DNA from: a virus
Virus record (IMG/VR): IMGVR_UViG_3300009176_000011
Coordinates: 1-54,753 of that record
Reading direction: 5' to 3' (one strand)
Length of the DNA: 54,753 bases
Shown here one piece after another: positions 46,212 through 53,447 of the stretch. The notes below the pieces were generated by a model that did not search any database, was not told the origin of the DNA, and saw only the letters and a list, made by a program, of their open reading frames with translations. The position numbers and the translations under genes are program-made. Positions within the stretch are counted from its first letter, which is position 1, and the number at the start of each line of letters is the position of its first letter.

Positions 46212-46286
46212 ATGACACGTACTGGCTGCATTCCGTTCGACGGCCGGTGGGAGATTCTACCGGACCCCCGCCACGATCACACCTAA
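46212..46286 (+). CDS. Very small peptide (24 aa)
   Basis: ATG 46212 with GGGAGA nine bases upstream: MTRTGCIPFDGRWEILPDPRHDHT. A preceding 16-codon frame (ATG 46165) ends in ATGA overlap with it. Tiny overlapping frames in a strongly packed region; expression uncertain. Confidence 0.35.
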   Translation: MTRTGCIPFDGRWEILPDPRHDHT

Positions 46287-46301
46287 AAAGGAAACCTTCC
46301 A

Positions 46302-46475
46302 ATGAGCAATCGCCAGATGGAGCGCGAGGAAGAGGAGTTGGAGCGCCAACTAGCGGCAGGGGAGATCACGCAGGCCGAGTTTCGGCGGGAGATCAACGAA
46401 CTGCATCGTGACTACCGGGCGGCGGCGCACGAGGCCGCAGCGCGCGCGTACGAAAACGAGATGGAGCGCTGGTGA
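46302..46475 (+). CDS. Small charged helical protein (57 aa)
   Basis: ATG 46302 after AAAGGAAA. MSNRQMEREEEELERQLAAGE...FRREINELHRDYRAAAHEAAARAYENEMERW: one long helix, probably oligomeric. The stop overlaps the next start. Function unknown. Confidence 0.6.
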   Translation: MSNRQMEREEEELERQLAAGEITQAEFRREINELHRDYRAAAHEAAARAYENEMERW

Positions 46476-46714
46476 TGGCCTACCTTGTGGAGTTGCGGCA
46501 TCCGAAGGGCGCGGTCTGGCTTTCGGACTGCTGGCCCAAGACGCGGAAGAAGGCCGATGCCCGCGCCCGAGAGATTGAGCGCGGCGGTTGGTTTGTCCGA
46601 ATCACCCGCACGGCTCCTGAACCGTCAGTGGACCACACGACCGGCAACCTGCGCGAGCGTGGCGACGATGTGGTGGTCTACGTCTCGCCCGGGAACGAGG
46701 AGGGCGAACGATGA
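46472..46714 (+). CDS. Hypothetical protein (80 aa)
   Basis: GTG 46472 (or ATG 46475). MAYLVELRHPKGAVWLSDCWPKTRKKADARAREIERGGWFVRI suggests a small alpha/beta fold with a KTRKKADARAREIE helix, as seen in short phage regulators. Stop overlaps the next ATG. Function unknown. Confidence 0.6.
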   Translation: MMAYLVELRHPKGAVWLSDCWPKTRKKADARAREIERGGWFVRITRTAPEPSVDHTTGNLRERGDDVVVYVSPGNEEGER

Positions 46715-46974
46715 ACACAGCGACGCCAAAGTTGCGCTACCCCCACGAATACAGCCTTCTTGACCTCTGCGGACGCATCCACGGGAGCGTATCGGGAAGC
46801 GGAGACGGCATCCCGACAGAGGAGGCGAGGCGGATTCACGATTGGCTAGACTGGCGCGTCGGCGCTGGTTGGGAGGACCCGCGCCCCAAGTATCGCCGGT
46901 TCGACTGCGCCGTTCGCGAACTGTGCATCGCCGCCCTGCTGGAACTTTCCGGTGAACTCAGACACTCAAAATGA
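46711..46974 (+). CDS. Hypothetical protein (87 aa)
   Basis: A helical protein with RIHGSVSGSGDGIPTEEARRIHDWLDWRV and REL CIAALLELSG segments. Overlaps neighbours by ATGA. Function unknown. Confidence 0.6.
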   Translation: MNTATPKLRYPHEYSLLDLCGRIHGSVSGSGDGIPTEEARRIHDWLDWRVGAGWEDPRPKYRRFDCAVRELCIAALLELSGELRHSK

Positions 46975-47153
46975 CCGCCACCGAATTCGCCGCATGGATG
47001 GATAGTCGCGGTCTTATCGACGCCAGCGCCGCGCCTCTTCTCGCCGCCCATCCCTCCGAGGTCACCCGCTGGCGAAACGGCACTCGCCCTGTCCCACGCC
47101 GCATCGTTCGCATCATCGAACTGCTGCCAGGGAACCTACCGGAGAAGGATTGA
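46971..47153 (+). CDS. Small HTH protein, paralogue of 23136-23330
   Basis: A 60-residue protein: TATEFAAWMDSRGLIDASAAPLLAAH, then EVTRWRNGTRPVPRRIVRIIELL. Clearly related to the product of 23136-23330 (shared EFAAWM, AAPLL, RWR, RPVP, IIEL). The recognition segment SEVTRWRNGTRPVP fits Cro/C1-type HTH. It is in the early operon, whereas its paralogue is linked to the methyltransferase. Confidence 0.7.
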   Translation: MTATEFAAWMDSRGLIDASAAPLLAAHPSEVTRWRNGTRPVPRRIVRIIELLPGNLPEKD

Positions 47154-47356
47154 AGAGCATGGGAGAGCGGAAGCGGCCGAAGTTTCCCGCGAGATTCTTC
47201 CCGACGCGTGCAGGCGGACGGATCGTGGAGTCATGGAGAGAACTTCAGCGGCAGGCGAACGACGTGGGCACTGGATGGCTTGAGGACGCCGAGGGGCAGG
47301 GCTGGACCGTCAACGCCACCTACACAACCGAGCGCACGAAACGGAGGGGATCTTGA
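47150..47356 (+). CDS. Hypothetical protein (68 aa)
   Basis: TTG 47150 overlaps the previous stop (TTGA); ATG 47159 is an alternative. GERKRPKFPARFFPTRAGGRIVESWRELQRQANDV is basic at the start. Function unknown. Confidence 0.5.
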   Translation: MKSMGERKRPKFPARFFPTRAGGRIVESWRELQRQANDVGTGWLEDAEGQGWTVNATYTTERTKRRGS

Positions 47357-47547
47357 GCGACGACGTAGGTTGGTGCGACACAGACGAGGGAGGAGAGGAC
47401 ATCGTAACTCCGATGCCCACGCACTGCACGCTGTGGGGCTGCACGAGGACGTACGACCACCGCACGCTGCCGCGCGCTCCTCTCGTCAGGAACCAACGCG
47501 GCTTCATGGAGTGCACCCGCTGTCACACTAGCTACGGGAGGGGATGA
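47353..47547 (+). CDS. Small Cys-rich protein (64 aa)
   Basis: TTG 47353 overlaps the upstream stop. CTLWGCTRTYDH and CTRCHTSYG place four Cys and two His in a zinc-like pattern. Stop overlaps the next ATG. Function unknown. Confidence 0.6.
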   Translation: MSDDVGWCDTDEGGEDIVTPMPTHCTLWGCTRTYDHRTLPRAPLVRNQRGFMECTRCHTSYGRG

Positions 47548-47837
47548 TGCGAAACGAGCACGCAGAATTGCTAGGGTTAATCGCGCTGAACCAACGACAA
47601 GCCTTAGACTTTTCAGGAACCGACCAGGAGGACGCCGAGAAGGCAGAGCGAGAAATCGCAGCTATGCTTGCCGGAGCGGATGCACTGGATGCATTAGTCA
47701 AGATCGCAGATGTGGATCTACGTCGAGCCTCAGCAGGCTACATCCAGCAGATTGCGGCAAGGGCCCTAGAAGGCACTAGGACGCACGCGGACACGGCGAA
47801 GCCATCGGACTACCCGGAAGCCAGCGAAACGCCATGA
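47544..47837 (+). CDS. Hypothetical protein (97 aa), last gene of early operon
   Basis: A helical acidic protein (HAELLGLIALNQRQAL..., EIAAMLAGADALDALVKIADVDLRR) ending at a convergent junction with minus-strand genes. Composition is slightly lower in GC than neighbours. Function unknown. Confidence 0.55.
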   Translation: MMRNEHAELLGLIALNQRQALDFSGTDQEDAEKAEREIAAMLAGADALDALVKIADVDLRRASAGYIQQIAARALEGTRTHADTAKPSDYPEASETP

Positions 47838-47904
47838 CGCCTACGTGAGCGCGCTGCAGACCTATCCTGGCAGGTTTGCGGCGCAACTGGTGGAGCGGAT
47901 TGGA

Positions 47905-48171
47905 TCACCTCCCTTCGGTGAAGATGCGAGCGGCGGCCAACTGCTCTATCAGGGAGGGGCGCTCCGGTACGCGATCCAAGTCGGCGGGCCGGTAAGTCTG
48001 CACGAGATCCCCAAAACGCTCTGGCCTTCGCGTAAGTCGGTGCTGAAGCGAGGTCCAGTAGCGCGGCCTTGGTGGCTTCGTCCCACAAAGCGTCACGGCG
48101 TCTTGTAGCGGGGCGGGAGCGTAATGCACGTAACCGGTCGAAGGTTCGGTGATTCTTAGCAGGCGCCTCAT
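47905..48171 (-). CDS. Hypothetical protein (88 aa)
   Basis: MRRLLRITEPSTGYVHYAPAPLQ...TLCGTKPPRP, resembling short phage proteins with an H...C...H/K pattern. ATG 48171 overlaps the upstream stop (ATGA), which decides in favour of this strand over an opposing frame at 47845-48108. Last gene of the operon from 51163-51191. Confidence 0.6.
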   Translation of the reverse strand: MRRLLRITEPSTGYVHYAPAPLQDAVTLCGTKPPRPRYWTSLQHRLTRRPERFGDLVQTYRPADLDRVPERPSLIEQLAAARIFTEGR

Positions 48172-48383
48172 CTCTCCTCCACAGCAATGCGACGAATCAT
48201 CGCCACTAGTTCAGTCTCGAATGCGTCGCCAGCACGTGCGAGACGTCGTTCTGCGCGGTTCATGATGACCGGCAAGGGTTCGTCCGTATAGGCGAATGCG
48301 CCCAAGGTCTGTACGTGCTCTGCCGCCGCTAGCCCGTTGCTCGCCTGCGTGAATTCGTGGAGTGCGTCAGCTAGTGTGCTCAT
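48168..48383 (-). CDS. Hypothetical helical protein (71 aa)
   Basis: MSTLADALHEFTQASNGLAAAEH..., a helical protein with PVIMNRAERRLARAGDAFETELVAMI. Start overlaps the upstream stop. Function unknown. Confidence 0.6.
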   Translation of the reverse strand: MSTLADALHEFTQASNGLAAAEHVQTLGAFAYTDEPLPVIMNRAERRLARAGDAFETELVAMIRRIAVEER

Positions 48384-49204
48384 TGGCTCTCTCCTGGAGC
48401 AGGGGTCGATAGAACTGCGTTGTAGGCATCGTCGCGTGTGTACGTCGCTGCTTCGGGACAATCGCCGCACAGGTCCAGGGCCATGATCTCGTCGCAGCAG
48501 ATTAACCTCTGGTCCCGTGCGTGCTCCTTGAACATCACTTCCATGGCGGCCAGAACGTCCCGGCTAGACTCCCTCTCATGCGCGAACACGTACGCAATCG
48601 CTTGCTCCGCTCGTTCTCTCGCGCTCTTCATCCTTCCTCCTCCGAAGCAGGTGACCCGCGAATCATCTCGAAAGCCGAAGATGTAGTACTCGTAACCACT
48701 GCTCACGTTGACACCCCCGATGATGTGACGGAGCGACAGCCACGGTCTATCGAAGTACGCGGACAGGTAGATCTCCCACCACGCGGGAGAGCCGTTCCGT
48801 GCCCACGGATGATCCGACGTCGCCCACCCCGAAGAGCGCTGCGCCTTGTCGTAGTCCCACTGCCACAGGCGGTCGCTGTACTCGTAGGTAAGCCCCTTCG
48901 ACGTGGCGCCGAACAACGTGTGCTCTCGCCCTCTGGCGAAGCGTTCGTCGCTGTAATGGGGACGATGGATCGGCGTGTTCCGGTTCGCCACTGACGGCCC
49001 GCTCTCGCGCATCTCCCGGTACGGCATCTGCCCACGCCACCACCTGTCTCCCATCCGCTCGCCCTGCGGTTCACTCCACCCGTCGTTAGTCCACGGCATC
49101 TGCTCTATCCCCCCCCGCTCTTGAGTGTGAGACTCCACCAGCGGATGGGCTGCCAGAATATCACGCGCCATGACGATGAAACGGTAAGCGGTTTCTGCGC
49201 TCAT
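48380..49204 (-). CDS. Hypothetical protein (274 aa)
   Basis: Largest gene of this operon. Aromatic-rich (WWRGQMPYREMRES, EYSDRLWQWDYDKAQRSSGW, WWEIYLSAYFDRPWLSLRHIIGG) with a late CCDEIMALDLCGDCPEA Cys group. ATG 49204 is preferred since an earlier in-frame ATG (49294) lies well inside the upstream gene without a ribosome-binding site. No family recognised. Confidence 0.55.
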   Translation of the reverse strand: MSAETAYRFIVMARDILAAHPLVESHTQERGGIEQMPWTNDGWSEPQGERMGDRWWRGQMPYREMRESGPSVANRNTPIHRPHYSDERFARGREHTLFGATSKGLTYEYSDRLWQWDYDKAQRSSGWATSDHPWARNGSPAWWEIYLSAYFDRPWLSLRHIIGGVNVSSGYEYYIFGFRDDSRVTCFGGGRMKSARERAEQAIAYVFAHERESSRDVLAAMEVMFKEHARDQRLICCDEIMALDLCGDCPEAATYTRDDAYNAVLSTPAPGESQ

Positions 49205-49592
49205 CCCTGCCCAGTTCGGTTCCCTCGCATCGAGCGGAGTGGTAGCGATGTGCGACCGCAGCGGGGGTGCCACGCGCAGCCTCAATCGCCGCATCGAGGC
49301 CATTGCGGACGGCGTATGCGCTCTCCAGATCCAGCGTGCCCTTCGAAGCGGTCAGGAGGGCCGTAGCGGCCTCGCACGCCCGAAGCAGGTCCCACGATGC
49401 CGCGAGCAACGATCCTTCCATCCGCGCACGCTCTTCCGCGAACGTCCATCCGTCGCGTACCGTGTCGAAGTCGTCCACCCGCAGATCGTTCCAGCGCACC
49501 GGCACGCGCCCGACAGCGGTCCCGTCTGCCGCGACGATGTCACCGTTGGGAGAGAGCGCGTACGGCCCTTCTGCTACCTTTGGCGTACTCAC
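49161..49592 (-). CDS. Hypothetical protein (143 aa)
   Basis: GTG 49592 after GAGGGAG. VSTPKVAEGPYALSPNGDIVAADGTAV, then VDDFDTVRDGWTFAEERARMEGSLLAASWDLLRACEAATALL, helical. Its C-terminal 40 residues overlap the next gene and look unconserved. Function unknown. Confidence 0.55.
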   Translation of the reverse strand: MSTPKVAEGPYALSPNGDIVAADGTAVGRVPVRWNDLRVDDFDTVRDGWTFAEERARMEGSLLAASWDLLRACEAATALLTASKGTLDLESAYAVRNGLDAAIEAARGTPAAVAHRYHSARCEGTELGRDERRNRLPFHRHGA

Positions 49593-49708
49593 GATACTCC
49601 CTCTCGTCCGTGGTTCGTCAGGATCTCGTTCAGCCCGCATTCGCACTCCGGTTCCACATCTCCCCAAAGTTCTGGGGAGTCCCAATGCAGGGGGCACCCT
49701 TCGTGATG

Positions 49709-49939
49709 CTACTGAGGGGGAAGGGAAGCCACACGCTCGCCAATCCAGCGGCGGGCCTCGTCTAGCGACGAAACGGCATGCGAGGTGTTGAGCAGCATCG
49801 GACGGCGGTCGTCGTATTCGGTGATCTCAAAACGGTTCGGCCGATCCTCCGCCACGCCCCACCACACGGGGCCCTTGTTCGGCTGGTAGTTCCAGTACCC
49901 CGGCAGGCCCGGCCGCAGTTCGATTGGTTCGGTGTCCAT
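49709..49939 (-). CDS. Hypothetical protein (76 aa)
   Basis: ATG 49939 with GGAGAGG five bases away. IELRPGLPGYWNYQPNKGPVWWGVAEDRPNRFEITEYDD... then a C-terminal LDEARRWIGERVASL helix, like the 30854-31102 product (strands plus a SPRAAVEAL helix). Function unknown. Confidence 0.6.
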   Translation of the reverse strand: MDTEPIELRPGLPGYWNYQPNKGPVWWGVAEDRPNRFEITEYDDRRPMLLNTSHAVSSLDEARRWIGERVASLPPQ

Positions 49940-49952
49940 CATTCCTCTCCGT

Positions 49953-50156
49953 TCAGTCGTTGATCGAAGCGCCGGACCATCCGGCCAGTTCCGCCTTCGC
50001 GCTGGCCTCTGCACGGGCGTACCGCTTCGCCGCTTTCTCCGCCGCGACCTTCGACCGCATCCCATCCGAAGACTGCATCCACTTGCCCCCGCCGACGTAT
50101 CCGAACACGTAGTGCAGCCCGTCGCGGGTGATGACCTTGTAGGTTGAGCGGCGCAT
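49953..50156 (-). CDS. Hypothetical protein (67 aa)
   Basis: MRRSTYKVITRDGLHYVFGYVGGGKWMQSSDGMRSKVAAEKAAKRYARAEASAKAEL: beta-hairpin then Lys/Ala helix (split here by composition, residues 1-30 and 31-60). Might be DNA-binding. Function unknown. Confidence 0.6.
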   Translation of the reverse strand: MRRSTYKVITRDGLHYVFGYVGGGKWMQSSDGMRSKVAAEKAAKRYARAEASAKAELAGWSGASIND

Positions 50157-50159
50157 CGT

Positions 50160-50339
50160 TCAGTCTCCGCGCTGAGGTAGCCGATAGGCGGCGTCACGCC
50201 ATGCTTTCGTCGCGTGCGTGCTGTAGCCGAGCACTGAGGCGCCCTGTCCCATGCTGGATACGATCTTCCAGTGCTGGCGGCCGACGTGCCACGCCCATGC
50301 GTCAGGATACCGCTCCTTCACTCGCGCTTCGCTGGTCAT
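50160..50339 (-). CDS. Small hypothetical protein (59 aa)
   Basis: ATG 50339 to TGA 50160: MTSEARVKERYPDAWAWHVGRQ...WKIVSSMGQGASVLGYSTHATKAWRDAAYRL. Strands plus a helix with AWRDAA, similar in plan to its neighbours. Fills an otherwise empty space in the operon. Confidence 0.6.
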   Translation of the reverse strand: MTSEARVKERYPDAWAWHVGRQHWKIVSSMGQGASVLGYSTHATKAWRDAAYRLPQRGD

Positions 50340-50372
50340 CGTTCGTTCTCCATCTTCAGGGTTCAGGACACT

Positions 50373-50567
50373 TCAGGACTCGTCTCTGCCGACGCACTTC
50401 CCAAGAGCGTAGCCGCGCCTGTATGCGAGGAAGAGCGCGTTCGTATCGCCGCTCTGGTATACGTTTCCACGCGCCCAAATCCCCTTGGGCTCCCTGTCCA
50501 AGCGGTGCCCCCGAAACTCCCGCTCGAAAGCGTCCATCAGGTCGTAGTGCTCCTGCGTCTTCAGCAT
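50373..50567 (-). CDS. Hypothetical protein (64 aa)
   Basis: ATG 50567 with GGAG seven bases upstream is preferred to ATG 50627. LKTQEHYDLMDAFEREFRGHRLD, then NALFLAYRRGYALGKCVGRDES, a common short phage protein layout (helix, then GYxxG). Function unknown. Confidence 0.6.
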   Translation of the reverse strand: MLKTQEHYDLMDAFEREFRGHRLDREPKGIWARGNVYQSGDTNALFLAYRRGYALGKCVGRDES

Positions 50568-50648
50568 CTCACGGGCTCCGTTCAGGGCTAAACGACTTCC
50601 ACGTTCAAGCACTCTGGAGGCTTTCACACCTCCAGAAGTGGGAGGGTG

Positions 50649-50897
50649 TCAGTCTCCCGAAAGGTAGAAGTAAAGTTCCGTCGGGTTGTCGCAGGCGATG
50701 CCGAACCGCTCCACCAGCGCTGCAACGGCGTCGGGACCGTACGCGTCCCGCCATTCCGGAACGGCCTGCCGAAGGTTGCGGACCAAGTAGGCCACCTTGA
50801 ACTGGTCTACGTGCGTGGAGTGCATCTGTGCGATTCGGACCGCGGCGACTTCGATCAACTGGTTGGTCGCGTTGGTCACGGTCGTAAGGTGCGTCAT
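50649..50897 (-). CDS. Hypothetical protein (82 aa)
   Basis: Helical (TNATNQLIEVAAVRIAQMHSTHVDQFKVAYLVRNLRQA) with CDNPTELYFYLSGD at the end. Likely a small protein-binding factor. Function unknown. Confidence 0.6.
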   Translation of the reverse strand: MTHLTTVTNATNQLIEVAAVRIAQMHSTHVDQFKVAYLVRNLRQAVPEWRDAYGPDAVAALVERFGIACDNPTELYFYLSGD

Positions 50898-50916
50898 CGA
50901 GTGGAGGAGAAGGGTT

Positions 50917-51120
50917 TCAGGAAGCGAGCTCGGCGCGGATCTCGGCTTCGGCTTGCTTGCACGCGGCGGGGATTCCGTATACCCACTTCCACTCGCGGCG
51001 TCCGCCGAACTCGCTCTTCAGTTGCTCCACGCTTGTCCGGACGTGGGCGCCCATGGCGATGCCGTTTACGCGGAAGGTCACGCCCCGCGCGGTGGTGATC
51101 TCTCGGCTGGTGTTGCGCAT
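50917..51120 (-). CDS. Hypothetical protein, first gene of accessory operon 3
   Basis: MRNTSREITTARGVTFRVNGIAM...VRTSVEQLKSEFGGRREWKWVYGIPAACKQAEAEI: 67 residues, compact alpha/beta. Begins about 36 bases downstream of the start point of the 51163-51191 promoter. Function unknown. Confidence 0.6.
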   Translation of the reverse strand: MRNTSREITTARGVTFRVNGIAMGAHVRTSVEQLKSEFGGRREWKWVYGIPAACKQAEAEIRAELAS

Positions 51121-51162
51121 CGGTCCGGCTCCGGTCAGGGGGTGTCTCGTGCTGCTGAATGT

Positions 51163-51191
51163 ATGATAGCCGTTAGGCGTGCGCATGTCAA
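51163..51191 (-). promoter_or_regulatory. Strong minus-strand promoter (accessory operon 3)
   Basis: Minus strand: CCCTTGACA (TTGACA at 51186-51191), 17-nt spacer, TATCAT (51163-51168). Likely drives ten genes down to 47905. Twin of the promoters at 5223-5251 and 31310-31338. Confidence 0.8.
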
Positions 51192-51196
51192 GGGCC

Positions 51197-51225
51197 TTGT
51201 GCGAAGCAGGCCGACAGCGTATACT
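51197..51225 (+). promoter_or_regulatory. Promoter for leaderless HTH gene at 51232
   Basis: TTGTGC (51197-51202), 17-nt spacer, TATACT (51220-51225), six bases, GTG 51232. Divergent from the promoter above, the -35 elements being five bases apart. Confidence 0.65.
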
Positions 51226-51231
51226 AGGCGT

Positions 51232-51528
51232 GTGAACCGGCGACCAAAAGGAGCCAGATTGCCGAAGCGTAACGAGAGTGAGCGACTGGTGGCAGACGCC
51301 TTCCACGTGGTCGTAAGAGATGAGATCGACCGGCGCAGGGGCAAGCCCGACCGGCTCTCCGGCCGCAAGGTGTCGCAAGCGATCTCGCCCAACAATCCCA
51401 ACCTCGTGGCGGACGCGTCGGCGCGGCGTAAGCTCCCGTCTCTGGCTGCGATCTTGGACTACGCGCGAGCGCTCGGTATCGGTGGGCACGAACTGGTTTA
51501 CCGGGTAGAGAAGAGGCTACAGGGATGA
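51232..51528 (+). CDS. XRE-like HTH regulator, probably leaderless
   Basis: A 98-residue basic protein: VNRRPKGARLPKRNESERLV, then DRLSGRKVSQAISPNNPNLVADASARRKLPSLAAILDYARALGI (residues about 42-85), which has the GRKVSQAI...PSLAAILDYARALG pattern of XRE-family repressors. The GTG start falls on the predicted transcription start. Its promoter overlaps the control region of the strong minus-strand promoter, so mutual control is likely. Confidence 0.7.
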   Translation: MNRRPKGARLPKRNESERLVADAFHVVVRDEIDRRRGKPDRLSGRKVSQAISPNNPNLVADASARRKLPSLAAILDYARALGIGGHELVYRVEKRLQG

Positions 51529-51857
51529 ACGAGCGGAAAGTGGCGTTCGTCAACGAACTAGGGAACCGCATCGTCATCTCGAAGGCAACCGACGTCCGCG
51601 ACCGCGACGCCTTGTGCACTGCCTGCCGCTGGCGCTACGCCCACTCCCCGGATTGCGAGCGAGCGGACGAAACGTGGCCGATGGTACCCATTGAGGACGG
51701 TCGGGTGCTCATCAGCATCGAGGGACCCACGTCGATCAGTGAGAACTATCTGGCGCCGATGGAGGTGGGGAAGTTAACCACGCTGTTGGTGGATGCCGCA
51801 TCCGAAGGTCCTAGTTCTCGCGCCTCACGTCGGCGGGATAGGGAGATGAAGGAGTGA
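51525..51857 (+). CDS. Hypothetical protein (110 aa)
   Basis: ATGA overlap with the HTH gene. CTACRWRYAHSPDC suggests a metal site, and EDGRVLISIEGPTSIS a beta region. Function unknown. Confidence 0.6.
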   Translation: MNERKVAFVNELGNRIVISKATDVRDRDALCTACRWRYAHSPDCERADETWPMVPIEDGRVLISIEGPTSISENYLAPMEVGKLTTLLVDAASEGPSSRASRRRDREMKE

Positions 51858-52054
51858 GCGAGAGAACGGATGCGGCGCTGACATGCCTGCGCGGTATCGT
51901 TGCCCTTGGCTACGGCACCATCGACAGTTACGAGGACCCGTGCTGCTTCTACTGTTGCGCGGAGGCTCGTGGGCGCGCCACTAAGCATCGGGAAAACTGC
52001 CTCTTTGTCCGCGCTCGGCGCATCGCTCGGACGAATGGAGGCCCCAATGTCTGA
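51854..52054 (+). CDS. Small Cys-rich protein (66 aa)
   Basis: SERTDAALTCLRGIVALGYG, then DPCCFYCCAEARGRATKHRENCLFVRARRI: C-C-x-x-C-C, H and C spaced as in a short zinc-binding protein that ends H-x-x-x-C, a recurrent phage pattern. GTG start. Function unknown. Confidence 0.6.
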   Translation: MSERTDAALTCLRGIVALGYGTIDSYEDPCCFYCCAEARGRATKHRENCLFVRARRIARTNGGPNV

Positions 52055-52490
52055 ATCCCTGCTACAGATCGCTACACGAATCGCCTGCGTAGCCCACGCG
52101 GGACAGGTGGACAAGCAGGGAGAGCCCTACATCTTCCATGTGATGCGAGTAGCGCTGGCGGTGGACGGAGAGGAGGCGCGCACGCTAGCGCTGTTGCACG
52201 ATGTGGTTGAGGACACGGGATGGTCGCTGGACGACGTGCACGGCGCCGGGATTCCGGAGGAAGTTGTTATCTCACTGAGATACCTAACTCGCACCAAGAG
52301 CGAGACGTACGCTGGGTACATTGAAGGACTGGTTGAGTACGGAGACCCCGCCGCCATCGCCGTGAAACTGGCGGACCTCGCGGACAACCTCCGGCCGGAG
52401 CGCATCTCTACCCTGCCGCCAGAGCAAGCCGCCAGCCTGTCGAAGCGCTACCACGCAGCCTACAGGCGACTCTCTGAGGTGGGCGGATGA
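52047..52490 (+). CDS. HD-domain hydrolase, RelA/SpoT hydrolase-like
   Basis: A 147-residue single-domain protein: HAGQVDKQGEPYIFHVMRVA (first His), TLALLHDVVEDTGWSLDDV (HD plus E-D), and VKLADLADNLRPER (K-x-x-D-R/N-x-x). These are the motifs of SpoT/MESH1-type (p)ppGpp hydrolases. Small alarmone hydrolases in phages could lower host stringent signalling. ATG 52047 overlaps the previous gene by eight bases. Confidence 0.85.
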   Translation: MSESLLQIATRIACVAHAGQVDKQGEPYIFHVMRVALAVDGEEARTLALLHDVVEDTGWSLDDVHGAGIPEEVVISLRYLTRTKSETYAGYIEGLVEYGDPAAIAVKLADLADNLRPERISTLPPEQAASLSKRYHAAYRRLSEVGG

Positions 52491-52506
52491 GCGAGCAGGG
52501 ACACCA

Positions 52507-52698
52507 ATGAGCGAGTCTGCGGAGTCTTTCACGACCGAAGCGTTCAACGTCGTCTGGAATGGGCTGCACCCAGAGCGTCAGCAGGACGTGCGCGACAAGG
52601 CAAGGTGGGAGCGCATCTCGCTCGCCGCCGCGCTCAAGTGGATGGAGCCCGACCATTGGCGTGAAGTGCTGGCGGAATCAGTCCGGGAGATGGCATGA
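52507..52698 (+). CDS. Small hypothetical protein (63 aa)
   Basis: MSESAESFTTEAFNVVWNGLHPERQQDVRDKARWERISLAAALKW: helical, acidic and basic mixed (residues 1-45). Stop overlaps the next ATG. Function unknown. Confidence 0.6.
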   Translation: MSESAESFTTEAFNVVWNGLHPERQQDVRDKARWERISLAAALKWMEPDHWREVLAESVREMA

Positions 52699-52844
52699 CT
52701 GCATCGAGCGAACAGGCCGCAGGCGTGGAAGTGACCTTCAGGCGCGGTTGTGGGTCTGACGACGAATTCCACGGCGATCCCGAGCACGCCGAGTACCACC
52801 GCCAGCGTGGCGACCTTCTTCGTGGCTATCTACCCCATGGTTGA
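52695..52844 (+). CDS. Small hypothetical protein (49 aa)
   Basis: ATG 52695 overlaps the previous stop. VEVTFRRGCGSDDEFHGDPEHAEYHRQRGD: acidic with several His. End overlaps the next gene by eight bases. Function unknown. Confidence 0.5.
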   Translation: MTASSEQAAGVEVTFRRGCGSDDEFHGDPEHAEYHRQRGDLLRGYLPHG

Positions 52845-53325
52845 ACTCACTCCCGAACGCCTCGCCGCACTGAAGAGCGCTGCTCTCTCGGCAACGCCGG
52901 GTGAGTGGCACGCCTGCATCGGGAGCGCAGCCAAGAGCAACTGGCTGGACCTCGCATCCCGCTCCCCTGCCCGCTCTCCAAATGGGGAGTCCTGCAAGTG
53001 CCGCATGGTGCACATGGAGGCAGGTCCACCCGTGATCTTCGCGTTGTCGGATGGAGACGAGGATTTCACGAGTGGCGAAGGCGTACCCGCTACCCAGGCA
53101 CGTGCAAACGCTCGTTACGTGGCACAGGCGAGCCCTGCGGTCATGCTGGCGATGGGTGATAGGATCGCGGCGCTGGAGGGCATGGTTCAAGCGTTCACTC
53201 CAGAGATGGTGGTAAGCATGATCGAGAACTCCACCACCTACAGCGACGACCCGGACGACATTGAGCGGATTGCCGTAGCGGCCGAGATCATTCGGTCCAT
53301 CATCTACGCCCGATACTCATGGTGA
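52837..53325 (+). CDS. Hypothetical protein (162 aa)
   Basis: MVELTPERLAALKSAALSATPGEWHACIGS, a beta section around SCKCRMVHMEAGPPVIFALSDGDED, then ARANARYVAQASPAVMLAMGDRIAALEG. The middle phrase ANARYVAQASPAVMLAMGDRIAALE matches a well-known phage 'ead/Ea22-like' pattern (NArfiAaarPaavlaLldeieaLe) in lambdoid accessory genes. Function there is unknown. Confidence 0.7.
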   Translation: MVELTPERLAALKSAALSATPGEWHACIGSAAKSNWLDLASRSPARSPNGESCKCRMVHMEAGPPVIFALSDGDEDFTSGEGVPATQARANARYVAQASPAVMLAMGDRIAALEGMVQAFTPEMVVSMIENSTTYSDDPDDIERIAVAAEIIRSIIYARYSW

Positions 53326-53384
53326 GTGAAACGACGTGGCAGAAGGCGTGCGACACTTGCAACACCCCCGTGGCAGATCGTTGA
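53322..53384 (+). CDS. Possible 20-residue peptide
   Basis: GTG 53322 overlaps the previous stop (GTGA): VSETTWQKACDTCNTPVADR. CxxC pair suggests the stub of a zinc-ribbon gene. Its end lies in the -35 of the next promoter. Confidence 0.3.
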   Translation: MSETTWQKACDTCNTPVADR

Positions 53385-53410
53385 CACAGAGCCTACTACA
53401 AGAGTAGAGT
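53381..53410 (+). promoter_or_regulatory. Promoter for terminase operon
   Basis: TTGACA (53381-53386), 18-nt spacer, TAGAGT (53405-53410), 38 bases before the gene at 53448. Confidence 0.55.
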
Positions 53411-53447
53411 AGAGAGCATTCCTCCTAAGCCCCATTGGAGCAGATTT

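Noticed and set aside
47845-48108. 87-codon plus-strand frame
   Set aside because: The opposing minus-strand gene 47905-48171 has an ATGA junction with its operon and a more credible sequence.
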